DNA of 64,000 nucleotides, taken from the NCBI GenBank assembly GCA_025059875.1, contig JANXCT010000004.1, positions 115,979 to 179,978 on the forward strand, written 5' to 3'. This document shows, one piece after another, positions 47,578-56,436 of this stretch. A model generated the notes under the pieces. It did no database searches and was not told the DNA's origin. It was given only the letters and a program-made list of their open reading frames with translations. This stretch comes from Candidatus Kapaibacterium sp. Lineage in GTDB: Bacteria > Bacteroidota > Ignavibacteria > Kapaibacteriales > HRBIN21. Numbering within the stretch: position 1 is the first letter of the stretch; every line of letters starts with the position of its first letter. Both the position numbers and the translations under genes were made by a program.

Positions 47578-48051
47578 ATGGTAGCCCAGCCTAACTCCAT
47601 CGTAATCACTGCTGGTAGCTTACGGCTTCTACGGCGCCTACGGCATGTCTGCCAACGTGCAGGCCTCGCGAATATGTCGCTTACCTCATCCAAGAACTGC
47701 CCGAGGGGCTCTACCGAAGCCTCGGGTGGCTCTAGTTGGACTTCACGAAGATGACTTCCCTCTCCTGCCAACGATACAGCAGCGCTGCGACGGGCTTTCC
47801 TTGATCCTCGCCGGCAGTCCAGAGACCGTTGATCTCGCTCTCCAGAGCTTCCCTAAGCTTTCCCCAGATGGCCTCCTGTTAGAACCGTTCACGGCACAGC
47901 ACCTCCGATCCCTCTTGCCTGGATACTCCGCAACCGACGGCACCGGATAGCATCTGATGGATTACGGTCTCTTTGGAACCTTCTCGACAGCATACCCGAG
48001 GCTGTTATCGTCACGGACCAGAGAGGCCACATCTAGTACTGCAACCGGGCA
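47578..48051 (+). pseudogene. Degraded N-terminus of a multi-PAS histidine kinase
   Basis: Starting at the ATG at 47578 the sense pieces are MVAQPNSIVITAGSLRLLRR (frame 1), YVAYLIQELPEGLYRSLG (frame 3, near 47672-47730), RVALVGLHEDDFPLLPTIQ to GYSATDGTG (frame 2, to 47950), and SLWNLLDSIPEAVIVTDQRG (frame 1, to 48033). A TAG at 48034-48036 then interrupts the PAS domain, which resumes as YCNRAVERLTGWG. The middle piece resembles a receiver-like domain without certainty. At least three frameshifts and one nonsense codon lie within 470 bases. GATTTT-ACCGAC-AAAATC at 47536-47553 is a small hairpin ahead. Confidence 0.65.
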
Positions 48052-50778
48052 GTGGAGCGTCTAACGGGCTGGGGCTCTGCGAAACTTCATCAGTCCTCCA
48101 TCGAAGACCTTTTCGCCCCAGCTGCAGAGTATCGGTCACTGTCCTTTGCGGAGCGTGTCATACAAGAGGGCAGCGTGGAGTTGGACCTCCAGCTCCGATC
48201 GCAACAGCAGGAGTCCCTCACGATCCATGGAACCATCATCCCTCTGAGGTTCCTGGACGATGCCCCTAACGGTTTCCTCTGGTTCCTGCGGCCTGCGGAA
48301 GGACAGGAGCCCGGTAGCCAGCAGAGTCTGCACTACCAGAAGCTCCTCCTCATCCTAGAGTCTCTGCTAGAGCTCCGCCCTATGGAGGAGCTACTCTCCA
48401 CGACAGTCCAAACGCTCTTCTCCCTACTCCCATTGGACTCGGCCATCCCGTATACTCGCGAAGGGGATCTGCTGCTGTCCAGATGGCACACTACTTCCTC
48501 GCCTGAATTGACAGCGATTGCGAGAAGTACTCTTCCAGTAGAACGCAGCTTGATTGGAAGCGCTCTATGCCGTGGTTCCCCAGCCGTCTTCAATAATGCT
48601 CACCAACATCCGCATAGCTACTATCCAGAAGGCTGGACGCCTCCTGCCGTCGAGCACCTCATCAGTATCCCCCTGCGTGTTGGCAACCAACAAGCAGCCT
48701 TAGGGTTGGCTCGTTTCACGAACCCTCCATTCTCAGCAAGGGAGGCAGAGCTTGCCCTACTCTTCGGTCGCTTCGTTCAGATCGGGCTGGTAAACGCCGA
48801 ACTGTGGCAGTCCCTTCAGCGCTCCGAAGCACACTACCGAGAGCTCTTGGAATGGCTCCCAGCTCCTCTCATACTCCACCGTGAAGGGAAGGTGCTCTAC
48901 GCCAACCAGGTAGCAGCTGATGTCCTTGGACTCCTCTCCCCGCAGGACCTCGTAGGGCTTCCAGTACTAGAGCTCGTGGCCCCAGAAGAGCGCAGTACCT
49001 TCAGAGAATGGATACAAGACTTGCAGTGTGCTCAGTACCCTGCTCTACCACCTCGATACACTCGCCTCCTCCATCGTGGTGGCTTCCATCGGGAAGTGCT
49101 TATCTCCGCAAGGATTGTCACCCACGGAGAGGCTCCCGCTGTATTGATCGTTGGAGTAGATATCACAGAGCAACGCCGTCTCCAGCGCCAGCGAGAATGG
49201 GAGCTTGCTGCCCTACGCATCGTTGCAACAGCAGCACTCCACAGCCAGAGCATCTCAGAACTTTGCAAATACTTCCTCGCTCAGGCATGCCGAGAGCTAG
49301 GCTTCCGGGGTGGGAGTATCCGGCTATTGGAAGGAAACAGCCTTGTACCTATCGCGGTTATCGGCCTTCCTCCCGAGGCTGTTCCTACGGTACCGCTGAC
49401 GGACGAGACCACCCTTGCTGCCTTTGTTGCTCGAACTCGGCAACCAATTTTCGTACCGGATATTGAGCTCTACCCCCTCTCAGAGCCACACCGTCGACGC
49501 CTATGCGAACTTGGCGTCTGCGCCGCAGTCAGCTACCCTATTGTCGGTCTTCAAGGACAGCTCTTGGGGACATTCCAGCTTGTACATCACATTTCCCTAG
49601 AGCTGGGAGAAGGCGCCCGTGAATTCTTCACTATCCTAGCCTCCTCGCTGGGCATAGCAATTGAACGGCTCCGCTTAGAGCAGCAACTCCGCGACAGCGA
49701 ACACCGCTTCCGAACATTGGCAGAACATGCCCCGATTGCCATCACCCGCTATGGCCTCCATGAAGGTCGCTACCTGTTTGCTAACCGCGAGTTCGAACGC
49801 CAGAGCGGCTACACCCTGGCTGAGTTTGAAGCCCTCTCCGATCGTGAGCTCATTGAGATGATCCACCCCGAAGATCGCGAGCGCGTCTTCCGCTTCTGGC
49901 GAGAATGGCAGAGAGCTGGATTCCCAGACGTACAGTGCATAGACTACCGCATCTACAACCGTAGTGGTGGGGTCGTCTGGTTAGATAGCTACCTCTACGC
50001 TGAGCGCCGCTCCGATGGGCAATTGGAAAGCATCGTCCAGGTATGTATTGACATCACTCCCCTGAAACGGGCCGAGGAGGCTTTTCAGCAGGCTCTCCAG
50101 GAGGACTTTCGACGAACGGTGCAGAACCTCCATGGAATCGTCTTCCGCCTCCAGCACCGCCCGGATGGCACGGTCTTCTATGCCCTCCGTGAGGGTAAGC
50201 TAGCCAGCAGCTACACCACTGCGACCATCTATGGGCGTCCAATAGACGAGCTCCCTGAATCACTGCGCTTCCCCTCAGAGCTCTTAGAGCGTGCCTTCGC
50301 CGGTGAACGAGTAACGATCGAGGTTGCCCATGATGACCGATGGCTGCTTTATACGCTGGAACCCCTCTACTCAGATGGTGGCACCGTAGCAGAGGTTGTA
50401 GGAACTGGTATCGACATCACCGAGCGCCGTCTCTTGGAGCGTTCCCTAGCGGAGAGTGAACATCGGTATCGCTCACTTGTGGAAGCACTCCCAGTAGGAG
50501 TCGTGGAAATCTTTGTGAGCTCTGACCTCAGTCGCCAAGAGGATGTCTACGTCAACCCTGCCTTCACCGCCATTGCAGGCTATACATTGGAAGAGCTTTC
50601 GACAGTCTCGGGCACGGCCACCGTCCATCCAGAAGATAGAGCCGCGGTAGAGGAAGCATGGGAAAAGTGGCTCAACACGCCGGATGCTCCTCCTCTGCGC
50701 ATGGTATATCGCTGTTTCCGGAAGAACGGTGAGCCTTACTGGCCTGGAGCTTTTGGCTGTCAAAGCCCGACAGCATGA
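48052..50778 (+). CDS. Multi-PAS/GAF sensor segment of a broken histidine kinase
   Basis: A 908-residue open frame beginning inside a PAS domain (GTG at 48052, just after the in-frame TAG). Domains in order: PAS remainder (1-90), GAF (about 100-240), PAS (265-380), GAF (390-535), then three PAS domains (about 545-665, 690-795, 805-900), each marked by DITxxK/R endings such as GVDITEQRRL and GIDITERRLL. No kinase core is in this frame. At 50741-50744 an extra C shifts translation out; the correct continuation lies in another frame. As it stands it would be a soluble multi-sensor without output. Confidence 0.6.
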   Translation: MERLTGWGSAKLHQSSIEDLFAPAAEYRSLSFAERVIQEGSVELDLQLRSQQQESLTIHGTIIPLRFLDDAPNGFLWFLRPAEGQEPGSQQSLHYQKLLLILESLLELRPMEELLSTTVQTLFSLLPLDSAIPYTREGDLLLSRWHTTSSPELTAIARSTLPVERSLIGSALCRGSPAVFNNAHQHPHSYYPEGWTPPAVEHLISIPLRVGNQQAALGLARFTNPPFSAREAELALLFGRFVQIGLVNAELWQSLQRSEAHYRELLEWLPAPLILHREGKVLYANQVAADVLGLLSPQDLVGLPVLELVAPEERSTFREWIQDLQCAQYPALPPRYTRLLHRGGFHREVLISARIVTHGEAPAVLIVGVDITEQRRLQRQREWELAALRIVATAALHSQSISELCKYFLAQACRELGFRGGSIRLLEGNSLVPIAVIGLPPEAVPTVPLTDETTLAAFVARTRQPIFVPDIELYPLSEPHRRRLCELGVCAAVSYPIVGLQGQLLGTFQLVHHISLELGEGAREFFTILASSLGIAIERLRLEQQLRDSEHRFRTLAEHAPIAITRYGLHEGRYLFANREFERQSGYTLAEFEALSDRELIEMIHPEDRERVFRFWREWQRAGFPDVQCIDYRIYNRSGGVVWLDSYLYAERRSDGQLESIVQVCIDITPLKRAEEAFQQALQEDFRRTVQNLHGIVFRLQHRPDGTVFYALREGKLASSYTTATIYGRPIDELPESLRFPSELLERAFAGERVTIEVAHDDRWLLYTLEPLYSDGGTVAEVVGTGIDITERRLLERSLAESEHRYRSLVEALPVGVVEIFVSSDLSRQEDVYVNPAFTAIAGYTLEELSTVSGTATVHPEDRAAVEEAWEKWLNTPDAPPLRMVYRCFRKNGEPYWPGAFGCQSPTA

Positions 50779-51784
50779 CGGATGGCGCATCATAGAAGTC
50801 GGGACAGATATTACCGAACGGAAGCAAGCCGAAGAGCGTATTCAGTACCTGGCGAATTTCTCCGAACTCTCACCAATTCCGATTGTGGAGCTGACCCCGG
50901 ATGGGACTGTCACCTACGCCAATCCGGCCGCCAACCGTCTGCTGCCCGTTCATGAGCTCTCTCCTATCCACCCCTGGTTGGAAGGCATCTGGGAACAACT
51001 ACCAGCGATACGGCAGTCACCAGAGAAGCCCTGGATTCGGGAAGTCGTTCTCGGGGAGCACGCTTGGCTCCAGCACATCTTCTGGCTACCCACCTACCAG
51101 CGACTCCGAATCTACGCCCCAGAGATCACCCTCCAGCACCACCTCCGGCGCCAGCTCCAAGAGGCATTAGAACATGAGCAAGAGCTCGCTGTGGCTCGCT
51201 CACGGCTCATGAGCACAATTGCCCATGAGTTCCGGACCCCCCTGGCCGGGATCCAGTTCTCGGTAGAGCTCCTCCAGAACTACTTCGACCGCCTTTCTGC
51301 AGCAGAGCGCCAGCAAGAGCTCCGTAACATTGCTGCTCGTGTCTACGACCTTACTACCTTGGTTGCCGACTTCTTAAATCAGAGCTCTTTAGATGCCCTC
51401 CGCCGCTCGCTGATCTTTGAGCCCGTCCCCCTGCAGACAGTCTGCCAAGAAGCCAACGAGCGCATCCAGCCACTGTTGACTGCTAAAGCCCAGCAATTGC
51501 TGATGGAACTTCCAGAAGAGCCCGTTTATGTGCGTGGAGATCCGAAGGTCCTACGGTTCATCCTGCTAAACCTCAAACCTCCCAACGAATGCTTCCAAGT
51601 ACTCCGAGATGAACCAGAACATCCATCTGCAGCTACAGGTGGAGCTGGGCACAGCCGTCGTCGAAGTGGAAGATCATGGAATTGGGATTCCAGAGGAGGA
51701 GCTCCCCCAACTCTTCCAGCCTTTCTTTCGGGGTTCCAGCACGCACGGCATCCCCGGCGTCGGTTTGGGACTGACGCTCGTTAA
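50684..51784 (+). pseudogene. Kinase segment: last PAS domains and HisKA
   Basis: Sense begins near 50745 (LELLAVKARQHDGWRIIEVG, TDITERKQAEER). It runs through one more PAS domain (IPIVELTPDGTVTYANPAANRLL) and the dimerisation domain with phospho-accepting His in STIAHEFRTPLAGIQ. After RFILLN at 51574 a 7-bp duplication shifts the frame and the remaining 65 codons are meaningless. It was originally one protein with the flanking segments. Confidence 0.65.
51568..51581 (+). repeat. Perfect 7-bp tandem duplication causing a frameshift
   Basis: AAACCTC twice (51568-51574, 51575-51581). Removing one copy restores LLNLPTNASKYSEMNQNIH, the normal N-box of the kinase ATPase. Confidence 0.9.
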
Positions 51785-51884
51785 AGAGTTTACGGAGCTA
51801 CACCGAGGGAGCATCCACATTCGGAGCCGTCTCGGTAGTGGTACGCTTGTCACCCTTCGCTTTCCAATTGTAGAGTCTCTCTGA
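51609..51884 (+). pseudogene. Kinase segment: HATPase domain
   Basis: In frame from 51575 the N-box LPTNASKYSE is followed by G1 VEDHGIGIPEEELPQLFQPFF and G2 GVGLGLTLVKEF, then GTLVTLRFPI. These are the ATP-binding boxes of a histidine kinase. The piece is 91 codons from the ATG at 51609, starting after the N-box, so alone it cannot bind ATP properly. The next gene starts 12 bases later. Confidence 0.65.
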
Positions 51885-51896
51885 GGGTGAGCCGCG

Positions 51897-52490
51897 ATGC
51901 CGAAGATCCTGGTCATTGAGGATGCTAAATACTTGGCCCAAGGGATTGCCCGAATCCTTGAGCTAGAGGGCTACGAAGTCACCGTAGCAACTACTGGGCG
52001 TCAAGGGATAGAAGCAGCACTAGAACAGAAGCCCGATCTCATCCTCTGTGACCTAGCCCTACCGGAAGTCGACGGTATCGGGGTCCTAAAAGCCATTCGG
52101 CACAACGAGGGGCTGGCCTCTACTCCTTTCATCCTCTTGACCGCTCGCTCCGGACATACCGAGGTCCGGTTAGGACTGCAGGCTGGAGCCGACGACTTCT
52201 TGACCAAGCCCGTTACAGCTCAGGCTCTGCTGAAGACCATCCGCCATCACCTAGCCCGCTCAGCTTCCTTTCAAGCCGAGTACAAGCAGCGCCTTTCAGA
52301 GCTAGAGCAGAGCTTGACGTACGCTCTTCCACACGAACTTCGGACAGCGCTCAATGGTATCTTGGGGGCTGCTACCCATCTCCAGGTCTTCGCAGATCGG
52401 CTCACTCCCCAAGAGCTGCGAGAGCTCAGCGAGGATATCCTCTCTTCGGCACGCCGCCTCTTACGGCTGACGGAAAACTTCCTGCTCTAG
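51897..52490 (+). CDS. Response regulator fused to truncated histidine kinase
   Basis: A 197-residue frame: receiver domain (1-120) with the acidic pocket IEDAK, phospho-acceptor Asp in LILCDLALPEVDG, Thr/Lys in LLTARSG and LTKPVT. A linker and HisKA-like dimerisation helices follow, with SLTYALPHELRTALNGILG (His in PHELRT). It ends at TAG 52488-52490 within RLTENFLL; the expected continuation YARV is one base away in another frame. A ribosome site GAGGGTGAGC precedes the ATG at 51897. The receiver could still work alone. Confidence 0.7.
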   Translation: MPKILVIEDAKYLAQGIARILELEGYEVTVATTGRQGIEAALEQKPDLILCDLALPEVDGIGVLKAIRHNEGLASTPFILLTARSGHTEVRLGLQAGADDFLTKPVTAQALLKTIRHHLARSASFQAEYKQRLSELEQSLTYALPHELRTALNGILGAATHLQVFADRLTPQELRELSEDILSSARRLLRLTENFLL

Positions 52491-52506
52491 CCCGCGTGGG
52501 ATTTCT

Positions 52507-53097
52507 TTAGCCAACGCCCCGGAGCTTGTACAGCAGCTGCGGCAGTTCTCGACGGAAGAACCTTCTGTCGTGCTTCAAGATATCGTGCTGATGAAGGGGG
52601 AAGAACATGGCCGCACAGCAGATCTCCGCTTCTCCCTAAGAGCTTTTGGTTTGCGCCTTGCAATGCCGACGGAACATTTCGCCAAGGTCGTCGAGGAGCT
52701 CATCGACAACGCTTTCAAGTTCTCTCCTCAGGGCTCTCCCGTAGCTATCCGCACATGGGAGGCCGACGGATACTTCTGGGCAGAGATTCGCGACTGGGGT
52801 AAGGGTATTCCTCCTGACCTCCCTCAGCGAATCCGCGCTTACCACCAGCCTGGACGGCTCTTCCACGAGCAACAAGGGATAGGTCTAGGTCTAGCACTCT
52901 CCCGCCGCATCGTCGAACTCTACGGAGGCAGCCTAGAACTGGAAAGCCCACCGAATGGTGGAACATGGGTTACCTTTCGCCCTCCCTCTGCCGGAGGACC
53001 GCCCTCAGTGGACCCGAGAGGACTCGAACCTCTGACACCAGGTTTAGGAAACCTGTGTTCTATCCAGCTGAACTACGGGTCCATCAACAGCGGTTGA
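52507..53097 (+). pseudogene. ATPase half of the response regulator-kinase hybrid
   Basis: Sense resumes at about 52507 as LANAPELVQQLRQFSTEEPS and continues through ELIDNAFKFSPQG (N-box), DWGKGIPPDL (G1) and GIGLGLALSRRIVELYGG (G2) to GGTWVTFRPPS near 52990. Two single-base shifts between 52485 and 52506 separate it from the upstream part. The original stop is gone: the frame runs on through the antisense of tRNA-Arg to 53097. A GTG at 52570 is the first usable start. Confidence 0.7.
53009..53082 (-). tRNA. tRNA-Arg (anticodon CCT)
   Basis: On the minus strand a 74-base cloverleaf. The acceptor is GGACCCG pairing with CGGGTCC plus discriminator A. The D stem is GTTC/GAAC. The anticodon stem CAGGT/ACCTG holds the loop TTCCTAA (anticodon CCT). 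The T arm is AGAGG-TTCGAGT-CCTCT. CCA is not encoded (the gene continues CTG). It reads AGG codons. Confidence 0.95.
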
Positions 53098-53136
53098 CAA
53101 GCAAACTTAAAAAATCCGCCGGCTACGGACGGCGCT

Positions 53137-54141
53137 CTAACACCCCCCTTCCCTACAACAGCTTGAGTAGCTCTGGCGGAACAAAGAGCGCACGACCTCT
53201 TCCAGTGGAGGCTCCTCTATCGCAACATCAGCCACTGGGAACGATTCCAATAGCAACGCTACTCGCTGGGATGCCTCTGCGCGTGGGACCCGCAGGATAA
53301 CAGTCCGGTCGTAACTTGCGTGGACTCGTCCTACACGGCCGAGTGCATCCAAGCTTACAGGGGCCATCAGCTCTGCCCGCACAAACTTTTCGTCAGCGTA
53401 TCGTCGGACCAATTCCCGTAAGTCCCCGTCGTAGAGGAGTTGGCCGCGTTCCAGAATCAGCACCCGCTGGCACAGATGTTCAATGTCGGCCATGTAGTGG
53501 CTCGTTAGGATAATCGTTGTTGCCGTCTCGCGGTTATAGGCTGTTAAGAACTCACGCACAGTCTGCTGTGCAACGACGTCCAACCCCAAGGTTGGCTCGT
53601 CGAGGAAGAGCACGCGCGGGGCATGGAGGAGAGCTGCCAAAATCTCACACTTCACTCGCTCCCCCAAAGAGAGGCGTCGGACTTGTACGTGAAGCTTATC
53701 GGCAACACCCAACATGTCGGCAAGCCTATCGCGACGCTGCTGAAACTCAGCCATCGGGATTCGATACATTGCTCGGTGAAGGAGGAAGGAGTCCGCAGCC
53801 GGTAGATCCCACCAAAGCTGGCTCCGTTGCCCCATGACGAGAGCAATCTGTCGCCGGAAGGCATCAGAACGCTCCCACGGGATGTAGCCTAGCACTCGGG
53901 CCATCCCTGCTGTAGGATAGAGCAGTCCTGTCAACAGCTTCAACAATGTCGTCTTCCCTGCACCATTCGCACCCAGTAGCCCGACGATCTCTCCTTCTGC
54001 AACCTCAAAGGTGATGTTCCGGACCGCTACGTGCTCTCGGTATTCCCGGCGGAAGAATGAACGAATCGCTCCTCGAAGCCCTTCCTGTTTCACTGGGGTA
54101 CGGAAAACCCGCGTCAACCCCTCTGTCACTATAGCCCCCAT
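53137..54141 (-). CDS. ABC transporter ATP-binding protein (ABC-2 type), orphan
   Basis: A 334-residue ATPase with Walker A GANGAGKTT, signature LSLGERVKCEI (an unusual G/E/R form of LSGGQ), Walker B VLFLDEPTLGLD and the H-loop TSHYM. The first 40 residues include FFRREYREHVAVRNITFEV, typical of the ABC-2 export group. A C-terminal ATPase-regulatory extension begins around 245. No permease gene follows on the same strand (tRNA and kinase remnants lie there), so its partner is elsewhere or lost. The C-terminus ends CCREGGC. Confidence 0.88.
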   Translation of the reverse strand: MGAIVTEGLTRVFRTPVKQEGLRGAIRSFFRREYREHVAVRNITFEVAEGEIVGLLGANGAGKTTLLKLLTGLLYPTAGMARVLGYIPWERSDAFRRQIALVMGQRSQLWWDLPAADSFLLHRAMYRIPMAEFQQRRDRLADMLGVADKLHVQVRRLSLGERVKCEILAALLHAPRVLFLDEPTLGLDVVAQQTVREFLTAYNRETATTIILTSHYMADIEHLCQRVLILERGQLLYDGDLRELVRRYADEKFVRAELMAPVSLDALGRVGRVHASYDRTVILRVPRAEASQRVALLLESFPVADVAIEEPPLEEVVRSLFRQSYSSCCREGGC

Positions 54142-54228
54142 GTCACTCCTTCCCAGCTCGAGCTTTTAAAGACGAAAGAGCCCCTCCAGAACTCAACTAC
54201 AACCGAGAGTCTGACATAACAAGCTGCG

Positions 54229-54236
54229 TAGTTTTG
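54229..54236 (+). promoter_or_regulatory. Candidate -7 promoter box upstream of purC
   Basis: TAGTTTTG, 18 bases before the ATG at 54255. Confidence 0.45.
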
Positions 54237-54254
54237 TGCGTTCGAACATCCCCC

Positions 54255-55190
54255 ATGCAGCTCCAGAGCTTTCCGATACCGGCCATTACTGAAACGCAGC
54301 TCCCCCTGCCGCTGCTGCGACGGGGTAAGGTCCGAGATGTCTACGAGGTAGACAACGAACGGCTCCTGATTGTTGCCACAGACCGTATCTCCGCCTTTGA
54401 TGTTGTCCTACCTCAGCCTGTGCCGTGCAAAGGTATCCTTCTGACACAGCTCTCTGCCTTCTGGTTTGAACAGACCTCAGCTCTCGTCCCCAACCATCTG
54501 CTCTCTACGGAGCTTCCCCCGGAGCGAGCAGAACTCTCCGACTTCTGCGAGCTCCTCCAGGGGCGTGTCCTCTTAGTGCGTCGCACGGAGCCAATCCCTG
54601 TAGAGTGTATTGTTCGCGGATACCTGGCCGGTTCAGCATGGCGGCAGTACCAGCAATCCCAACGCGTCGGTGATACTCCTCTCCCAGAAGGACTCCAGCA
54701 CGGCAGCCCATTGCCAGAACCGCTCTTTACCCCAACAACGAAAGCCCACAATGGGCACGACGAGCCAATTTCGTTTGCAGCGATGGCGGATCTGCTGGGC
54801 TACGAGCTGGCGGAGCGCCTACGCACACTCTCTATCCGAGTGTACACCTATGCAGCGCATTACTGCCGCCAGCGAGGATTGATCTTGGCTGACACCAAGC
54901 TCGAGTTCGGCATCGCCGCTGATGGAAGCCTACTGCTCATCGACGAGCTGCTTACCCCAGACTCCTCTCGCTTCTGGCTGGCAGAGGACTACGAGCGTGG
55001 CGGAGCACTGGTAGATATGGACAAGCAGTTCGTGCGCGACTACTTAGAACGACTCGGCTGGAACAAGCAGCCCCCACCTCCGGAGCTGCCGGAGGAGATT
55101 CTGCTGCAGACACAGCAGCGTTACTGTGAAGCTTTTCGGCGCTTAGTCCCACATCCCGTACCATGGTGCTGTTCGACAGATGCTCTATGA
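54255..55190 (+). CDS. purC: SAICAR synthase
   Basis: A 311-residue PurC that ligates aspartate to CAIR in purine synthesis, of the long form common outside Enterobacteria. Marks are RRGKVRDVYEVDNERLLIVATDRISAFD (ATP site, first part), PVECIVRGYLAGSAWRQYQ, GLILADTKLEFGI and DELLTPDSSRFW. The ATG at 54255 is chosen because it starts the conserved region; a GTG at 54234 overlaps the promoter-like box. The next gene rodA overlaps its last 11 bases. Confidence 0.95.
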   Translation: MQLQSFPIPAITETQLPLPLLRRGKVRDVYEVDNERLLIVATDRISAFDVVLPQPVPCKGILLTQLSAFWFEQTSALVPNHLLSTELPPERAELSDFCELLQGRVLLVRRTEPIPVECIVRGYLAGSAWRQYQQSQRVGDTPLPEGLQHGSPLPEPLFTPTTKAHNGHDEPISFAAMADLLGYELAERLRTLSIRVYTYAAHYCRQRGLILADTKLEFGIAADGSLLLIDELLTPDSSRFWLAEDYERGGALVDMDKQFVRDYLERLGWNKQPPPPELPEEILLQTQQRYCEAFRRLVPHPVPWCCSTDAL

Positions 55191-56427
55191 GCCTGAATCC
55201 GCTCCCACAGGTAGGCTGCAGCGGTCGTTGCGGCAGATCGACTGGACAACCCTCCTGCTCGTGGGCCTTGCGCTGGCGTTTGGACTGATTGCCCTCTACA
55301 GTGCTACGGCAAGTTCTGAAATGGCTCCCTTCTTTCAGCGCCAGCTTCTCTACGCCGCCATCGGTGCTGGGGCATTGGTGCTTGCCATGTGGCTACCACG
55401 CTCCTGGTTGGAGCAGATAGCCCTTGTTGGCTACATCATAGGGCTCCTCCTCTTGGTTGCAGTCCTAGCATTCGGCCGCACTGTCTACGGCTCTAAGAGT
55501 TGGCTCTCCCTGGGAGCAGTCTCCTTCCAGCCGGTAGAGTTTGCAAAGCTCTCCACACTGCTATTTGTTGCCCACTTTCTCTCTCAGGAGGGCCGTTCGC
55601 TCCGACAACTCCCGACGCTGTTGGCAACAATAGCACTGGTATCGCTCCCAGCACTCCTGGTCCTCCTACAGCCCGACGCAGGCTCTGCTATGGTCTTCGG
55701 TGCCATGGCTCTAACACTACTGTTTTGGGGCAAGGCTCACCCACTCCTTGCATTGCTCCCGCTGCTCGCTGGGGCAGTCGTCCTACTATCACTCGTAGGA
55801 GCCACAGCGCTACTCTTTGGGCTTCTCATAGGGGCAGTGCTGATCTTCTTAACTCGACCGCCACTGCTAGTTGCGATTCTCTGCTGTGCTGCTCTCGCCG
55901 CCCTCGGCTGGGGGACCTCCACTGTCTACCAGATGCTGAGACCCCACCAGCAAGCCCGCATCCAAGCTTTTCTCAACCCTGAAGAAGACCCACGAGGCAG
56001 CGGTTACCACGTCATTCAGTCCATCCTCGCTGTAGGTAGCGGAGGCTTGACCGGCAAAGGGTTTCAACAGGGAACCCAGACACAGCTCCGCTTCATCCCG
56101 AAGCAATGGACCGATTTCATCTTCTGTGTCCCTGCTGAGGAGTTCGGCTTCCTTGGAGCAGTTCTGGTCTTGGCTGTGCTCTTCGGACTCCTATGGCATG
56201 TTTTTTCGCTCGCTCACTGGCTCGAAGATGAGCCTTTCTGGAGCCTCCTATTGAGCGGCATCGGTGGGATCTGGTTCTTCCACACCACTGTCAACATCGG
56301 CATGGCTCTAGGATTGGTCCCCGTAATCGGGCTGCCACTGCCGTTCATGAGCGCCGGGGGCTCTGCGCTCGTTGTCAACATGGCAATGGCAGGGCTTGCT
56401 CTGAATGCATATCGCCAGCTCTACTGA
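55180..56427 (+). CDS. rodA: RodA-type peptidoglycan glycosyltransferase (SEDS family)
   Basis: A 415-residue SEDS protein with about ten helices. The signature segments GSKSWLSLGAVSFQPVEFAKL and GGLTGKGFQQGTQTQLRFIPK, which contain the conserved Glu and the catalytic-loop Asp region, identify RodA/FtsW. GLPLPFMSAGGSALV closes the core. It polymerises lipid II for the side wall together with a class B PBP, which is not here. It forms a cell-envelope and isoprenoid group with ispD and mtgA. Confidence 0.93.
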   Translation: MLYEPESAPTGRLQRSLRQIDWTTLLLVGLALAFGLIALYSATASSEMAPFFQRQLLYAAIGAGALVLAMWLPRSWLEQIALVGYIIGLLLLVAVLAFGRTVYGSKSWLSLGAVSFQPVEFAKLSTLLFVAHFLSQEGRSLRQLPTLLATIALVSLPALLVLLQPDAGSAMVFGAMALTLLFWGKAHPLLALLPLLAGAVVLLSLVGATALLFGLLIGAVLIFLTRPPLLVAILCCAALAALGWGTSTVYQMLRPHQQARIQAFLNPEEDPRGSGYHVIQSILAVGSGGLTGKGFQQGTQTQLRFIPKQWTDFIFCVPAEEFGFLGAVLVLAVLFGLLWHVFSLAHWLEDEPFWSLLLSGIGGIWFFHTTVNIGMALGLVPVIGLPLPFMSAGGSALVVNMAMAGLALNAYRQLY

Positions 56428-56436
56428 AGGCGCTGA

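Noticed and set aside
40508..48036. In-frame TAG codons in three genes (20627, 40508, 48034) as a sign that TAG is recoded.
   Set aside because: TAG also ends several intact genes here (for example nuoJ, recX and the T9SS-tail gene), and the affected genes carry other lesions, so ordinary nonsense mutations explain it.
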